64,000 bases of DNA from Cyclobacterium sp. SYSU L10401 (GTDB lineage Bacteria; Bacteroidota; Bacteroidia; Cytophagales; Cyclobacteriaceae). Shown one piece after another: positions 18,721-27,149 of the stretch. The position numbers and the translations under genes were made by a program. Position 1 is the stretch's first letter, and every line of letters starts with the position of its first letter. The notes beneath the pieces were generated by a model. It ran no database searches and had not been told where the DNA came from. It worked only from the letters and a program-made list of their open reading frames with translations. The DNA lies in contig NZ_WOFO01000002.1 in NCBI RefSeq assembly GCF_010993705.1, positions 434,001 to 498,000 of the forward strand. The letters are read 5' to 3'.

Positions 18721-18771
18721 AAATACAGCGGCCGGTAGCAACTATATATATGGCTACCGGCCGCTGTATTT
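18721..18771. terminator. Bidirectional terminator hairpin between convergent genes
   Basis: Perfect 19-bp stem: 18721-18739 pairs with 18753-18771, with a 13-nt AT-rich loop. It is flanked by A-runs on the left and TTT on the right, so it can end transcripts from both sides. It lies 20 bp after the barrel-gene stop. Confidence 0.75.
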
Positions 18772-18975
18772 CATGTGTCTATAATTTGTTCTTTAATGGT
18801 CACATGGAATCTCGCATGGTTGACAGTCATCTCTCCGTGTGTCGCTAGCGACATGCTCGATTTCATCTGTTTATAATTGGATTTTTAATGGTCAGATGGA
18901 ATCTTTGACGATTAAAATAATCATTGCCCTGTATGTTTAATGATGATTTTAATCGTGTCGATTTCACGACATGAT
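18772..18975. repeat. Two tandem structured intergenic elements with covarying stems
   Basis: Copy 1 starts at 18772 and copy 2 at 18864 (period 92 bp). Each begins with a hairpin closed by a 6-bp stem: CATGTG/CACATG in copy 1 and CATCTG/CAGATG in copy 2, so the pair changes together. The loops share TATAATT and TTTAATGGT, and both are followed by GGAATCT. Each copy ends with a TGTCG...CGACATG hairpin (loop CTAG in copy 1, ATTTCA in copy 2). Copy 2 also has a long inner hairpin, CGATTAAAAT.../...ATTTTAATCG, with one mismatch in 17. It lies between two convergent genes. Confidence 0.65.
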
Positions 18976-18987
18976 AAAGTTAAAATC

Positions 18988-20199
18988 TCAGGTTGTATAC
19001 ACAGAATTAAACATCACATAATCTGTGGTAAGGTCAGATCCCCAACCTACGGCCTCCTGCTTGCCAGTATTGATTTCCAGACGAATTTTAATGTGGGATT
19101 CCCTGAGCAGTTTTTTCATGTGGTTTTTGTCAAAGGACGTGGGTGTCCCCCTTTCCAATACCAAAACCTGATTATTTGCATCACCCAGGTAAAGATTAGC
19201 CTTTTTATAATTAAAGCTGATGCCTGCATTTCCACAGGCAGCGATGATCCTTCCCCAATTGGGATCCCTGCCAAACATGGCTGTTTTCACCAAAGTTGAA
19301 TCTGAAATGGCCCTTACCAATTTCATCGCTACATTTTCTGAAATGGCCTTGGTAACCTTGTATTCAATAAATTTAGACGCACCCTCACCATCAGAAACAA
19401 TTAGCTTTGCCAGGTGAATTAGAATTTCCTGAAGCTTTTCCTTAAAAGTCACAAACAATGGGTCTGATTCACTGGTCACTTTCTTATTTCCTGCCATTCC
19501 ATTGGCCAGAATGGCTACCATGTCATTCGTAGAAGTATCTCCATCTACCGTAATCATATTGAAAGAGCGGTCAACGCAATACTTCAGGGTTTTTTGCAGC
19601 AGCTTTTCGTCAATGGAAATATCTGTAGCCAAAAAACACAGCATGGTAGCCATATTTGGATGGATCATACCCGAGCCCTTCGCTATTCCCCCAATGGCAA
19701 TGGTATTTCCTTCCCAGTCAAAATCCACAAAACCTTCCTTGGCAAAGGTATCGGTCGTCAAAATGGCGTTGGCTAAAAAAGAGCCTGCTTTGGGATCATT
19801 AGATAATTTGGGAACAGTGGATTTGATGCCTTCTACAACTTCTTCCGTTGGAAATGGCTCCCCAATCAGTCCGGTAGAGGCAACAATCACATCTTCGGGT
19901 GATATATTCAGGGCCTCCGCCAGGGTATTTGCCATGGCTTCTGCTCCTCTGCGTCCCTGTTCACCTGTACAGGCATTGGCATTCCCTGCATTGCAGACGA
20001 TGACCTGGGCCCTGTTATTTTTCAGGTTTCGTTTGGTCACCTTAATGGGCTCTGCCTGCACTTTGTTTTGGGTTAGGGTAGCAGCCGCCGCTGCGGGAAC
20101 TTCAGAATAGATCAGTGCCAAATCCCTTCTCATAGATTTAATTCCCGAGTGTGCTCCCCAACACTTAATCCCCTTTACACTGGTAATATTTTTTATCAT
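18988..20199 (-). CDS. argJ: Bifunctional ornithine acetyltransferase / N-acetylglutamate synthase
   Basis: 403 residues. Transfers acetyl from N-acetylornithine to glutamate and so recycles acetyl in the cyclic arginine pathway; it may also use acetyl-CoA. The self-cleavage site is seen in KGSGMIHPNMATML, between Ala184 and Thr185, where Thr185 becomes the nucleophile of the beta chain. ASTGLIGEP (oxyanion region) and ARAISDS... GRDPNWGRI are further family motifs. Length fits. It is the last gene of argB-argD-argC-argJ, 13 bp after argC. Whether it is mono- or bifunctional cannot be told from the sequence. Confidence 0.93.
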   Translation of the reverse strand: MIKNITSVKGIKCWGAHSGIKSMRRDLALIYSEVPAAAAATLTQNKVQAEPIKVTKRNLKNNRAQVIVCNAGNANACTGEQGRRGAEAMANTLAEALNISPEDVIVASTGLIGEPFPTEEVVEGIKSTVPKLSNDPKAGSFLANAILTTDTFAKEGFVDFDWEGNTIAIGGIAKGSGMIHPNMATMLCFLATDISIDEKLLQKTLKYCVDRSFNMITVDGDTSTNDMVAILANGMAGNKKVTSESDPLFVTFKEKLQEILIHLAKLIVSDGEGASKFIEYKVTKAISENVAMKLVRAISDSTLVKTAMFGRDPNWGRIIAACGNAGISFNYKKANLYLGDANNQVLVLERGTPTSFDKNHMKKLLRESHIKIRLEINTGKQEAVGWGSDLTTDYVMFNSVYTT

Positions 20200-20212
20200 T
20201 TTATCTGTGCTT

Positions 20213-21256
20213 TTATGGTTGCATGGGTACCTGATTCAAACCGGTGGATTCCTCCATCCCCAACATTAAATTCATATTGTGTACGGCTTGTCCGGCAGCC
20301 CCTTTCACCAGGTTATCAATCGCAGTAACTACAATAGCTCTTTTGGTCCGGTCATCCCAAAAGGGATAAATATCAGCATAATTGCTACCCCTAACTTCCT
20401 TGATGGAAGGAGCCTGATTTCTCAGCCTCACAAATGGCTTGTTTCTGTAAAAATCCTGATACATTTTATCAAGCTTTTCCTGGCTCATCTCTCCTTCAAT
20501 GCTCATGTAGGCTGTTGCCAAAATCCCCCGGTCTACTGGTAACAAGTGCGGGGTAAACTGTAAATAAACCGATTTTTTCAGTAAAAATGAAAGCTGTTCC
20601 TGGATTTCCACCGTATGCCGGTGATTGCCAATACCATAAGCTTTAAAATTATCATTTACATTTGAGAAATGGGTCGTATTACTGGCTTTCACTCCCGCCC
20701 CTGTTATTCCTGACTTGGCATCAATGATGGCTCCTTTGGGATCCACCTTTCCTGTTTGAAATAAAGGTGCAAGGCCGAGTATGGAGGCAGTTGGGTAACA
20801 GCCTGGATTGGCCACCAACGATGCCTTCCTGATCCTTTCTTCATGCAATTCAGGCATGCCATATACCGCCTGCTCAAATCCTTCCGGAAAGGTATGGTCT
20901 TTTTTGTACCAATCCTCATATACTTCAGGTGTAGAAAGCCTGAAATCTCCTGATAAATCAATGATTTTTATTCCGGAATCTTGCCACTTCTTTACGAACT
21001 CCATAGAAACACCATGAGGAAGGGCAAGAAAAATCACATTTAAACCTGCGACATCCACCTCGTTGGCACTGACCAGTACCAGATCTAAAATTCCCGAAAA
21101 TTGTCCGTGAAGATCAGAGAATTTTTTGCCTTGATGGGATTCAGAAGTAATATTGATGATCTCTACCTCCGGATGATTGACCAGTATCCGGGCCAGTTCG
21201 GAACCTGTATAACCGGAAGCACCAATGATACTGACTTTGTATGTATTATTTTTCAT
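20213..21256 (-). CDS. argC: N-acetyl-gamma-glutamyl-phosphate reductase
   Basis: 347 residues. Reduces N-acetylglutamyl phosphate to the semialdehyde with NADPH, third step of arginine synthesis, in the cytoplasm. The NADP-binding start is SIIGASGYTGSELARIL. Cys153 in ANPGCYPTA is the catalytic cysteine, and GNHRHTVEI supplies the histidine. Length is normal. The ATG at 21256 lies inside the end of argD, an 11-bp overlap, which suggests translational coupling. Confidence 0.95.
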   Translation of the reverse strand: MKNNTYKVSIIGASGYTGSELARILVNHPEVEIINITSESHQGKKFSDLHGQFSGILDLVLVSANEVDVAGLNVIFLALPHGVSMEFVKKWQDSGIKIIDLSGDFRLSTPEVYEDWYKKDHTFPEGFEQAVYGMPELHEERIRKASLVANPGCYPTASILGLAPLFQTGKVDPKGAIIDAKSGITGAGVKASNTTHFSNVNDNFKAYGIGNHRHTVEIQEQLSFLLKKSVYLQFTPHLLPVDRGILATAYMSIEGEMSQEKLDKMYQDFYRNKPFVRLRNQAPSIKEVRGSNYADIYPFWDDRTKRAIVVTAIDNLVKGAAGQAVHNMNLMLGMEESTGLNQVPMQP

Positions 21257-22448
21257 CTTGCTCTATGGATAATATGATTGCTTTTAACTTGTCCAACACC
21301 TTCACCAAATCTTCTTCTGGAATATTCAGTGGGGGAACCAGACGCAAGACAGACTCTGCCGTAGCATTGGCAATGACCCCATCATCCATCAGTGCTTTTA
21401 CAATAGGCGCTGCCGGTCTGTCCAGCTGAATGCCTATCATCAACCCTATGCCTCTCACTTCTTTGATCATGGGATGATCTTTTGACCAGGAGCGGACGAT
21501 GCCCATTAACCAGTCACCTTTCTCCTTTGCTGCCTGGCAAAGGTTTTCTTCCAGTATGGTTTTGATGGTAGCGAGGGCAGCAGCCGAAGCAAGGGGGTTG
21601 CCTCCAAAAGTGGTTCCATGGTCTCCATAGTCTATCGCTGCTCCCACTTTTTCGTTACAAAGGAAAGCACCTACCGGCATTCCTCCACCCAGGCCTTTGG
21701 CCAAAGTCATGATATCCGGTTGTACCCCAAAATGATCCTTGGCAAAAAGGTGACCTGTCCGGCCAATGCCACACTGGATTTCATCAAAAATCAATAAGAT
21801 GTCATTTTCATCGCACAGTTTTCTCACTTTCTGGAGATAAGCTTTATCTGCCGGTATAATTCCTCCTTCTCCTTGCACAGGTTCCAGGATAACTGCTGCG
21901 GTATCCGGAGTGATGGCCTTTTCCAGGGCTTCAATGTCATTGAAATCTACCTGAACAAAGCCTGTGGGAATCGGCGCAAAACCTTTTTGATATTTTGCCT
22001 GTCCGGTAGCAATGGTGGCTAAGGTTCGGCCATGAAAGGAGGTTTTCATGGAAATGATCTCTCCTCCTTTTTTCTGTTTTGAAGCGTATTTTCTCGCAAT
22101 CTTGATCGCTCCCTCCACTGATTCTGCCCCACTATTGGTTAAAAACACATGGGCTAACTTACTCAGGTCTACCAGGAGTTTACTAAGTGCCACCTGAGGA
22201 GGACTGACGAAGAAATTGGAAATATGCATCAATTCGGCTGCCTGGTCCTGAATGGCGCTCACTACCTTGGGATGACAGTGCCCCAGGTTATTTACGGCAA
22301 TACCTGCCAGCATGTCTATATACTCCTTCCCATCTGCATCCCAAACCCGGCTTCCTTTACCTTTAATAAGTGCTAAAGGAAAGCGCTTAAAAGTAGGTAA
22401 GTAATGTTTTTTGTCTTCCTCATATAAATATTCATTAGAAATCTGCAT
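21246..22448 (-). CDS. argD: Acetylornithine aminotransferase (class III, PLP)
   Basis: 400 residues. Converts N-acetylglutamate semialdehyde to N-acetylornithine. PLP residues are visible: Asp222 in LLIFDEIQCG, Lys251 in MTLAKGLGGGMPVGAF, and the GAxSVEGAIKIARK phosphate-binding helix (SGAESVEGAIK). The arg operon context selects ArgD among class III aminotransferases (ornithine or GABA enzymes are alternatives). Since argJ is present the acetyl rather than succinyl intermediate is expected, unlike Bacteroides. Only 2 bp separate it from argB. Confidence 0.92.
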   Translation of the reverse strand: MQISNEYLYEEDKKHYLPTFKRFPLALIKGKGSRVWDADGKEYIDMLAGIAVNNLGHCHPKVVSAIQDQAAELMHISNFFVSPPQVALSKLLVDLSKLAHVFLTNSGAESVEGAIKIARKYASKQKKGGEIISMKTSFHGRTLATIATGQAKYQKGFAPIPTGFVQVDFNDIEALEKAITPDTAAVILEPVQGEGGIIPADKAYLQKVRKLCDENDILLIFDEIQCGIGRTGHLFAKDHFGVQPDIMTLAKGLGGGMPVGAFLCNEKVGAAIDYGDHGTTFGGNPLASAAALATIKTILEENLCQAAKEKGDWLMGIVRSWSKDHPMIKEVRGIGLMIGIQLDRPAAPIVKALMDDGVIANATAESVLRLVPPLNIPEEDLVKVLDKLKAIILSIEQDEK

Positions 22449-22450
22449 GT

Positions 22451-23275
22451 TTATTGAGTTATGGTTGTTCCTATTGTTTTTTGATTGATGATATATTCTG
22501 AAATTTGATCTGGTTGGGTGCCATTTAAAATTACAGCTTGCTTCACTCCGGCTTTCAGGGCAGCCACGCAGGATTCAATTTTAGGTATCATTCCACCCTT
22601 TATGGCTTTTCCATAATATTTGGGAACAGTTTCCAGGTCTACCTCCCTGAGAATAGAAGCTGGATCCGGAAAATCGAGATAGAGACCATCCACATCTGTG
22701 AGTACAATATACGCATCTACTTCCAAAGCCGCAGCAATCTTACCGGCAAATACATCTCCATTGATATTGAAATCATTGCCATGCTCGTCTGAGGCAATGC
22801 AGGTAACCACTGGAGTAAAGCCATTATCGAGCAAAATATTTAATAGTAAAGGATTGACCACCTTCACATCACCTACCTGCCCCAGGTCTACCTGACTTTC
22901 TTCACCGGCTTCATTGCGTACCTGGTGCCATCTTTTCTCGGCAATCGCCAGTTTACCATCTTTTCCGGAAAGGCCTACAGCCTGCAAGCCCTGCCTGTTG
23001 AGTAAATTAACCAATGAGCTGTTTACTTCTCCTTTCAGGGTTTTTTCTATGCATCCCAAAGCCTCTGGGCTGGTATGGCGGTGACCATCAAAAAATTGGG
23101 ATTCAATGCCCGCTTCTTCCAAAGATTTATTGATGAAAGGACCTCCTCCATGAACCAAAATCACCTGGGTTCCATGGTCATGCAAGGATTTAATTTTTTG
23201 AGCAATGGCTGCTTTTAATTTCTCATTGACCATTGCATTCCCACCATATTTGATGAGAATTTTTCGGTATTCCAT
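22451..23275 (-). CDS. argB: Acetylglutamate kinase
   Basis: 274 residues. Phosphorylates N-acetylglutamate, usually the arginine-inhibited step. The amino-acid kinase start ILIKYGGNAM, the nucleotide loop VILVHGGGPFIN and the GDVFAGKIAAALEVDAYIVLTDVDG segment are all present. The N-terminal helix found in arginine-sensitive hexameric enzymes is missing: the protein begins only seven residues before the KYGG motif. By analogy it may be a dimeric, arginine-insensitive form; this is inference. It is the first gene of the operon. Confidence 0.93.
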   Translation of the reverse strand: MEYRKILIKYGGNAMVNEKLKAAIAQKIKSLHDHGTQVILVHGGGPFINKSLEEAGIESQFFDGHRHTSPEALGCIEKTLKGEVNSSLVNLLNRQGLQAVGLSGKDGKLAIAEKRWHQVRNEAGEESQVDLGQVGDVKVVNPLLLNILLDNGFTPVVTCIASDEHGNDFNINGDVFAGKIAAALEVDAYIVLTDVDGLYLDFPDPASILREVDLETVPKYYGKAIKGGMIPKIESCVAALKAGVKQAVILNGTQPDQISEYIINQKTIGTTITQ

Positions 23276-23312
23276 TATATTTTAATTTGGTTGAAATTCG
23301 ATTTGAAAAAAC

Positions 23313-23333
23313 ATTGCAAAATAAAAAAGCAAT
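23313..23333. promoter_or_regulatory. Inverted repeat upstream of argB, possible operator
   Basis: ATTGC-N11-GCAAT, centred about 48 bp before the argB start. The position suits an arginine-responsive operator, but no ArgR-box consensus was confirmed. Confidence 0.25.
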
Positions 23334-23458
23334 AATTATACCAAGGAAAAAAAATTATATTGAAAAACAAGGGAAAATTGATTTAATTAGAATATTTCCA
23401 TCAAATATTCAAATAATCAAAAGTTGGTCTGATTTGCTGACATACTGTCAGCCAAAAC

Positions 23459-24223
23459 CTATTTTTCTACTTCATACGTCCCTGTCAGGATAACTTCATT
23501 CCCGGCCATCTCAGCAAAGAATCGTCCTCCTCTGGGGCTTAGCTGGTGGGAAACCAGGGAATTCTTATTCAATCTACCCGACCAATAAGGTACAAGCAGG
23601 GCATGAGATGAACCCGTGGCATGGTCTTCCAGCTGCTGTACATGGGGAACCAGGGTGCGGCTTACAAAGTCTACTTTCTCTCCTTTAGCAGAAACGGCAT
23701 ATCCAAAAATATCCGATTGTCTCAGGCGGGCGAAATCTGGTTGCATTTGGGCTACCGAAGCCTCTGAATCCGCCAGGATCAGGTACTTGTTGGCTGTTTG
23801 GTACATTTCTAAAACCGGCACTCCGAGACCATCCAGTATAGCTTGTGGCGGAGCTATTTTTTCAAGTGTTGGGATGGCCTGTAACTTCATAGAAAACCGA
23901 TCACCTGAAACTCTTACCAGAATGGTCCCTCCCTCGTAGTGAAGCCTGATTTCATCCATTTGATTTACACCTGCCAGATACACCCCCGCTGCCGCTGCCC
24001 CGTGACCACAAAGACCGATTTCCTCATCCGGGGCAAACCACCGGACCTGCTGATTTCCTTCGGTATCCTGAAAAAGGAAAGCAGTAGCAGGCATACCGAT
24101 TTTTGAGGCTTGCTCCTGCATTTCCTGCTCACTCAATGCCGATGGGGAAGTAACGACGGCAGCAGGGTTTCCTTTATAGCCCAGTTCAGGGGCAGTAAAT
24201 ACAGCAATTATGCTAGGTTTCAT
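23459..24223 (-). CDS. PhzF-family isomerase-like protein, catalytic Glu replaced
   Basis: 254 residues. The DAP-epimerase-like fold of PhzF is visible in AVFTAPELGYKGNPAAVV, WFAPDEEIGLCGHGAAAAG and EDHATGSSHALLVPYW. In the family the catalytic Glu lies in a SETAF motif (Glu45 in Pseudomonas PhzF). Here that site reads MPATAFL, with Ala46 in its place. Either another acid acts, the chemistry differs, or it is a binding protein. It is not a phenazine gene: no other phz gene is near. It lies between argB and trkH on the same strand, 15 bp after trkH, and may be transcribed with the trk genes. Confidence 0.8.
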   Translation of the reverse strand: MKPSIIAVFTAPELGYKGNPAAVVTSPSALSEQEMQEQASKIGMPATAFLFQDTEGNQQVRWFAPDEEIGLCGHGAAAAGVYLAGVNQMDEIRLHYEGGTILVRVSGDRFSMKLQAIPTLEKIAPPQAILDGLGVPVLEMYQTANKYLILADSEASVAQMQPDFARLRQSDIFGYAVSAKGEKVDFVSRTLVPHVQQLEDHATGSSHALLVPYWSGRLNKNSLVSHQLSPRGGRFFAEMAGNEVILTGTYEVEK

Positions 24224-24238
24224 CAGCTCGATTGGTTT

Positions 24239-25696
24239 TTAATTGGCTCGCCAGAAATAGGGCGTAAATAGCACCAAAATGGTAAACAATTCTAATCTAC
24301 CCAATAACATCAAAAAACTGAGAAATAATTTCGCAAAGGGGGAAAAAAAGGCAAAATTATCCACGGGACCTACCCTACCGATGGCCGGACCCACATTACC
24401 CAGGGAAGTAGCGACTGCCCCAAAGGAAGTAATCATGTCGTAGCCGGCTATGGACATCACTATGGATCCCAGGACAAATATCATCAGGTAGAGGAGTAAA
24501 AAATTCATGATATGTGTGATAACTTTGCCGGTAACCCGCTCTCCATTGATTTTTAAGGGCACCACCGCACGGGGATGTACTATGCGCTTGAATTCAAGAG
24601 TGGAGTTTTTTACAAAGGACAAATGCCTGATAAACTTGATCCCCCCACTGGTAGAACCTGCGCAGGCTCCCATAAATAGCATCATGAAGAATATGATGGT
24701 CAATCCGTTGCTGTAAGCCGTGTAGTCAGCGGTCACATAACCTGTGGTAGTAATCAGGGAAACCACCTGAAACATGGCTTCCCGAAAAATTTCTTCCACA
24801 TTTCCGGGCAGGAGGTAGTATATGGCCCCTGCGATCCCTACTACCAATAGGATCAGAGAAATCAAATAAGCCCTGAATTCATCACTCCCCCAAATTCTTT
24901 TGAATCTGCCTTTGAAGGCAAAATACAGAAGGGTAAAGTTGGTGCCTGCCAGGAACATAAACAGGATGGCCGTATACTGGATCAAGGGACTATCAAAATA
25001 TGCCATACTTGCATTTTTGGTAGAAAATCCTCCCGTTGACATGGTTGTCAATGCATGGTTCATGGCATCAAAAAAAGACATGCCCTCCACATAATACAAC
25101 AATACCAGTACTACGGTCAATCCAGCATAGATAAACCAGAGGCGCTTGGCCGTTTCCCGGATGCGGGGATGTACTTTATCCGAGGTAGGTCCTGGAGATT
25201 CTGCCACAAAAAGTTCTATCCCCCCAATACCTAAAAGCGGGAAAATGGCTACCGTCAATACGATAATTCCCAAGCCACCGATCCATTGGGTCATGCTTCT
25301 CCAAAGCAAAATTCCAGCAGGCAATCGCTCTATATCTGTAAGAATCGAAGCACCGGTAGTAGTAAACCCGGAAACAGTTTCAAAAATAGCATCGGATACT
25401 ACAGGGATACTTCCGCTGAAAATATAAGGCATCATACCAAATACGGACATGATTATCCAGCTCATGGCTACGATCATGTACCCTTCCCGCTTTCGTATAT
25501 TCTGATCCTGCTTGGCAAAGGAAAAAAAGAAGGTGCCACCAACAGCGAGGCAAATCAAAGCTGAACCTATCAGCGTGATCTGATCACCACTACGGTAATA
25601 GTAGGAAAAAGCGATACTGGGGAACATCAAGACCCCAAGAAGCATCATCAGTCCTCCCATTACTTTTAAAATGGCCTTGTAATGGATCATGGTCAA
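24239..25696 (-). CDS. trkH: TrkH/KtrB-type potassium uptake channel subunit
   Basis: 485 residues, about ten membrane spans. The four P-loop regions of the Trk/Ktr family can be picked out: SGFTTTGAS, TMSTGGFS, LITTTGYV and TSLGNVGP, each with the selectivity glycine. It moves K+ across the inner membrane under control of a TrkA RCK protein. The ATG overlaps the trkA stop by 4 bp (ATGA type), so the two subunits are translationally coupled. Confidence 0.93.
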   Translation of the reverse strand: MTMIHYKAILKVMGGLMMLLGVLMFPSIAFSYYYRSGDQITLIGSALICLAVGGTFFFSFAKQDQNIRKREGYMIVAMSWIIMSVFGMMPYIFSGSIPVVSDAIFETVSGFTTTGASILTDIERLPAGILLWRSMTQWIGGLGIIVLTVAIFPLLGIGGIELFVAESPGPTSDKVHPRIRETAKRLWFIYAGLTVVLVLLYYVEGMSFFDAMNHALTTMSTGGFSTKNASMAYFDSPLIQYTAILFMFLAGTNFTLLYFAFKGRFKRIWGSDEFRAYLISLILLVVGIAGAIYYLLPGNVEEIFREAMFQVVSLITTTGYVTADYTAYSNGLTIIFFMMLFMGACAGSTSGGIKFIRHLSFVKNSTLEFKRIVHPRAVVPLKINGERVTGKVITHIMNFLLLYLMIFVLGSIVMSIAGYDMITSFGAVATSLGNVGPAIGRVGPVDNFAFFSPFAKLFLSFLMLLGRLELFTILVLFTPYFWRAN

Positions 25697-27039
25697 TTGA
25701 ATAATTTTTCCAAAACGGGCTTGGCTTCAGGAAGGGCCAAAACGATGGCTTTGTCATTCAGCCTCAACTGGAATTCTCCATCAGGAATAAACACTTCTTC
25801 TCCACGGATCACTCCTGCCACTATAGCTGAATTCGGGAAATGAAGGGATTTAAGATTTTTCCTGGTCAGGCGGCTATTTTTCGTAACCAAATATTGTACA
25901 AATTCCGCTTCCACGCCATGAATTCCAGACACGGCCTCCACTTTTCCTTTAGTCAGGTAGCGACTTACGTGATTGGCTGCCACCAGTTTTTTATTGATCA
26001 GGGAATCCACCCCTATGCTATGCGAAATATGGATGTATTCCCGTGTATCCACATGGGCGATGGTTTTATAAACACCATGGTTTTTGGCACTCAGGCTGGT
26101 AATGATATTGGTTTCGGAGCTATTGGTTAAAGCCAGGAATCCATCCATGGTTTCCAATCCCTCCTCAATCAGTAAGTTGATGTTTTTGTAATCTCCGTGA
26201 ATTACCAAGGTAGAATCCAGCCTTTCGGCCAGCCACTTACAGCGTTCCTTGTCATTATGAATAAGGGTAATGCCATAATCTTGTTCTAACTCTTTTGCTG
26301 TAGAATAAGCCAGGTCGTCTCCCCCTATCAGCATGACATCATGAATTTCTTTCTCTTTGTGCTGTACCAAATCCTTTACCGTATCTACCGACTTGTTATT
26401 GGAAATAAAAAAGACGTGGTCGTTATTCCGGATGTAGGTATCCCCCCTTGGTATGAGGGTCCGGTGGTCACGCACGATGGCAATGATACGAATATCTTGA
26501 AAAATAGGATCGGTAGCAGCATCCGATAACCTTTTATTCACCAGGGGAGAATCGTATTCCAGGGTAATGCCCACAACACTAAGCTTACCCCCTTCAAATT
26601 CTATCACATCGGAAAAAGTAGAGCGTTTTATCAGACGTGAAATCTCCTTACTGCATAACATGGAGGGAGAAATGATGGAATCAATGCCCAGGTTTTCAAA
26701 ATAAACCTTGTTTTCCGGATACAGGTAATCATGGTTTCGGACCCTGGCAATGACTTTTTTGGCTCCCAATTGCTTGGCAAGTACCGCCGCACAAATATTG
26801 GTTTTCTCAGAGGTAGTAACCGCCAGCATCAGCTCCGCATGGTGAATATTGGCCTTTTTCAATATTTCTATTGACGCCGAGTCTCCCTCTATGGTCATTA
26901 CATCTAATCGGGAACCAATATTGTCCAATACATCTTTGTCCAAATCGATCAGAATGATGTTTTTGTTTTCGTAACAAAGCTGTTCTGCCAGGTGATATCC
27001 CATATCCCCTGCTCCTGCGATCACGATATTCATTGCCAT
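25693..27039 (-). CDS. trkA: TrkA potassium uptake regulator (two RCK domains)
   Basis: 448 residues. Two TrkA_N Rossmann domains: the first starts MNIVIAGAGDMGYHLAE with the acidic end LIDLDK (residue ~34), the second at VMLIGGDDLAYSTAKEL. Each is followed by a TrkA_C domain (near ~140-220 and ~365-448). It binds NAD(H) or ATP and gates TrkH from the cytoplasm. It is the first gene of the trkA-trkH pair. Codon 3 is also ATG; MNIVI could be the true N terminus. Confidence 0.93.
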   Translation of the reverse strand: MAMNIVIAGAGDMGYHLAEQLCYENKNIILIDLDKDVLDNIGSRLDVMTIEGDSASIEILKKANIHHAELMLAVTTSEKTNICAAVLAKQLGAKKVIARVRNHDYLYPENKVYFENLGIDSIISPSMLCSKEISRLIKRSTFSDVIEFEGGKLSVVGITLEYDSPLVNKRLSDAATDPIFQDIRIIAIVRDHRTLIPRGDTYIRNNDHVFFISNNKSVDTVKDLVQHKEKEIHDVMLIGGDDLAYSTAKELEQDYGITLIHNDKERCKWLAERLDSTLVIHGDYKNINLLIEEGLETMDGFLALTNSSETNIITSLSAKNHGVYKTIAHVDTREYIHISHSIGVDSLINKKLVAANHVSRYLTKGKVEAVSGIHGVEAEFVQYLVTKNSRLTRKNLKSLHFPNSAIVAGVIRGEEVFIPDGEFQLRLNDKAIVLALPEAKPVLEKLFN

Positions 27040-27149
27040 AGGCTACCTTTCTACAATCTGACCGCAATATTAGGTAAAAAAGATACAAGACCAATACTTA
27101 TTTCCTATTTTTCCAATCTTTTGTGTTTCAGCCAAATAATAATTGGAAA

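Noticed and set aside
19502-20110. 202-codon plus-strand ORF opposite argJ
   Set aside because: Antisense to a clear argJ gene, Ser/Ala-rich shadow composition and no promoter.
23287-23493. 68-codon plus-strand ORF upstream of argB
   Set aside because: Very AT-rich Lys/Ile composition, overlaps the PhzF-like gene end, and sits in the arg promoter region.
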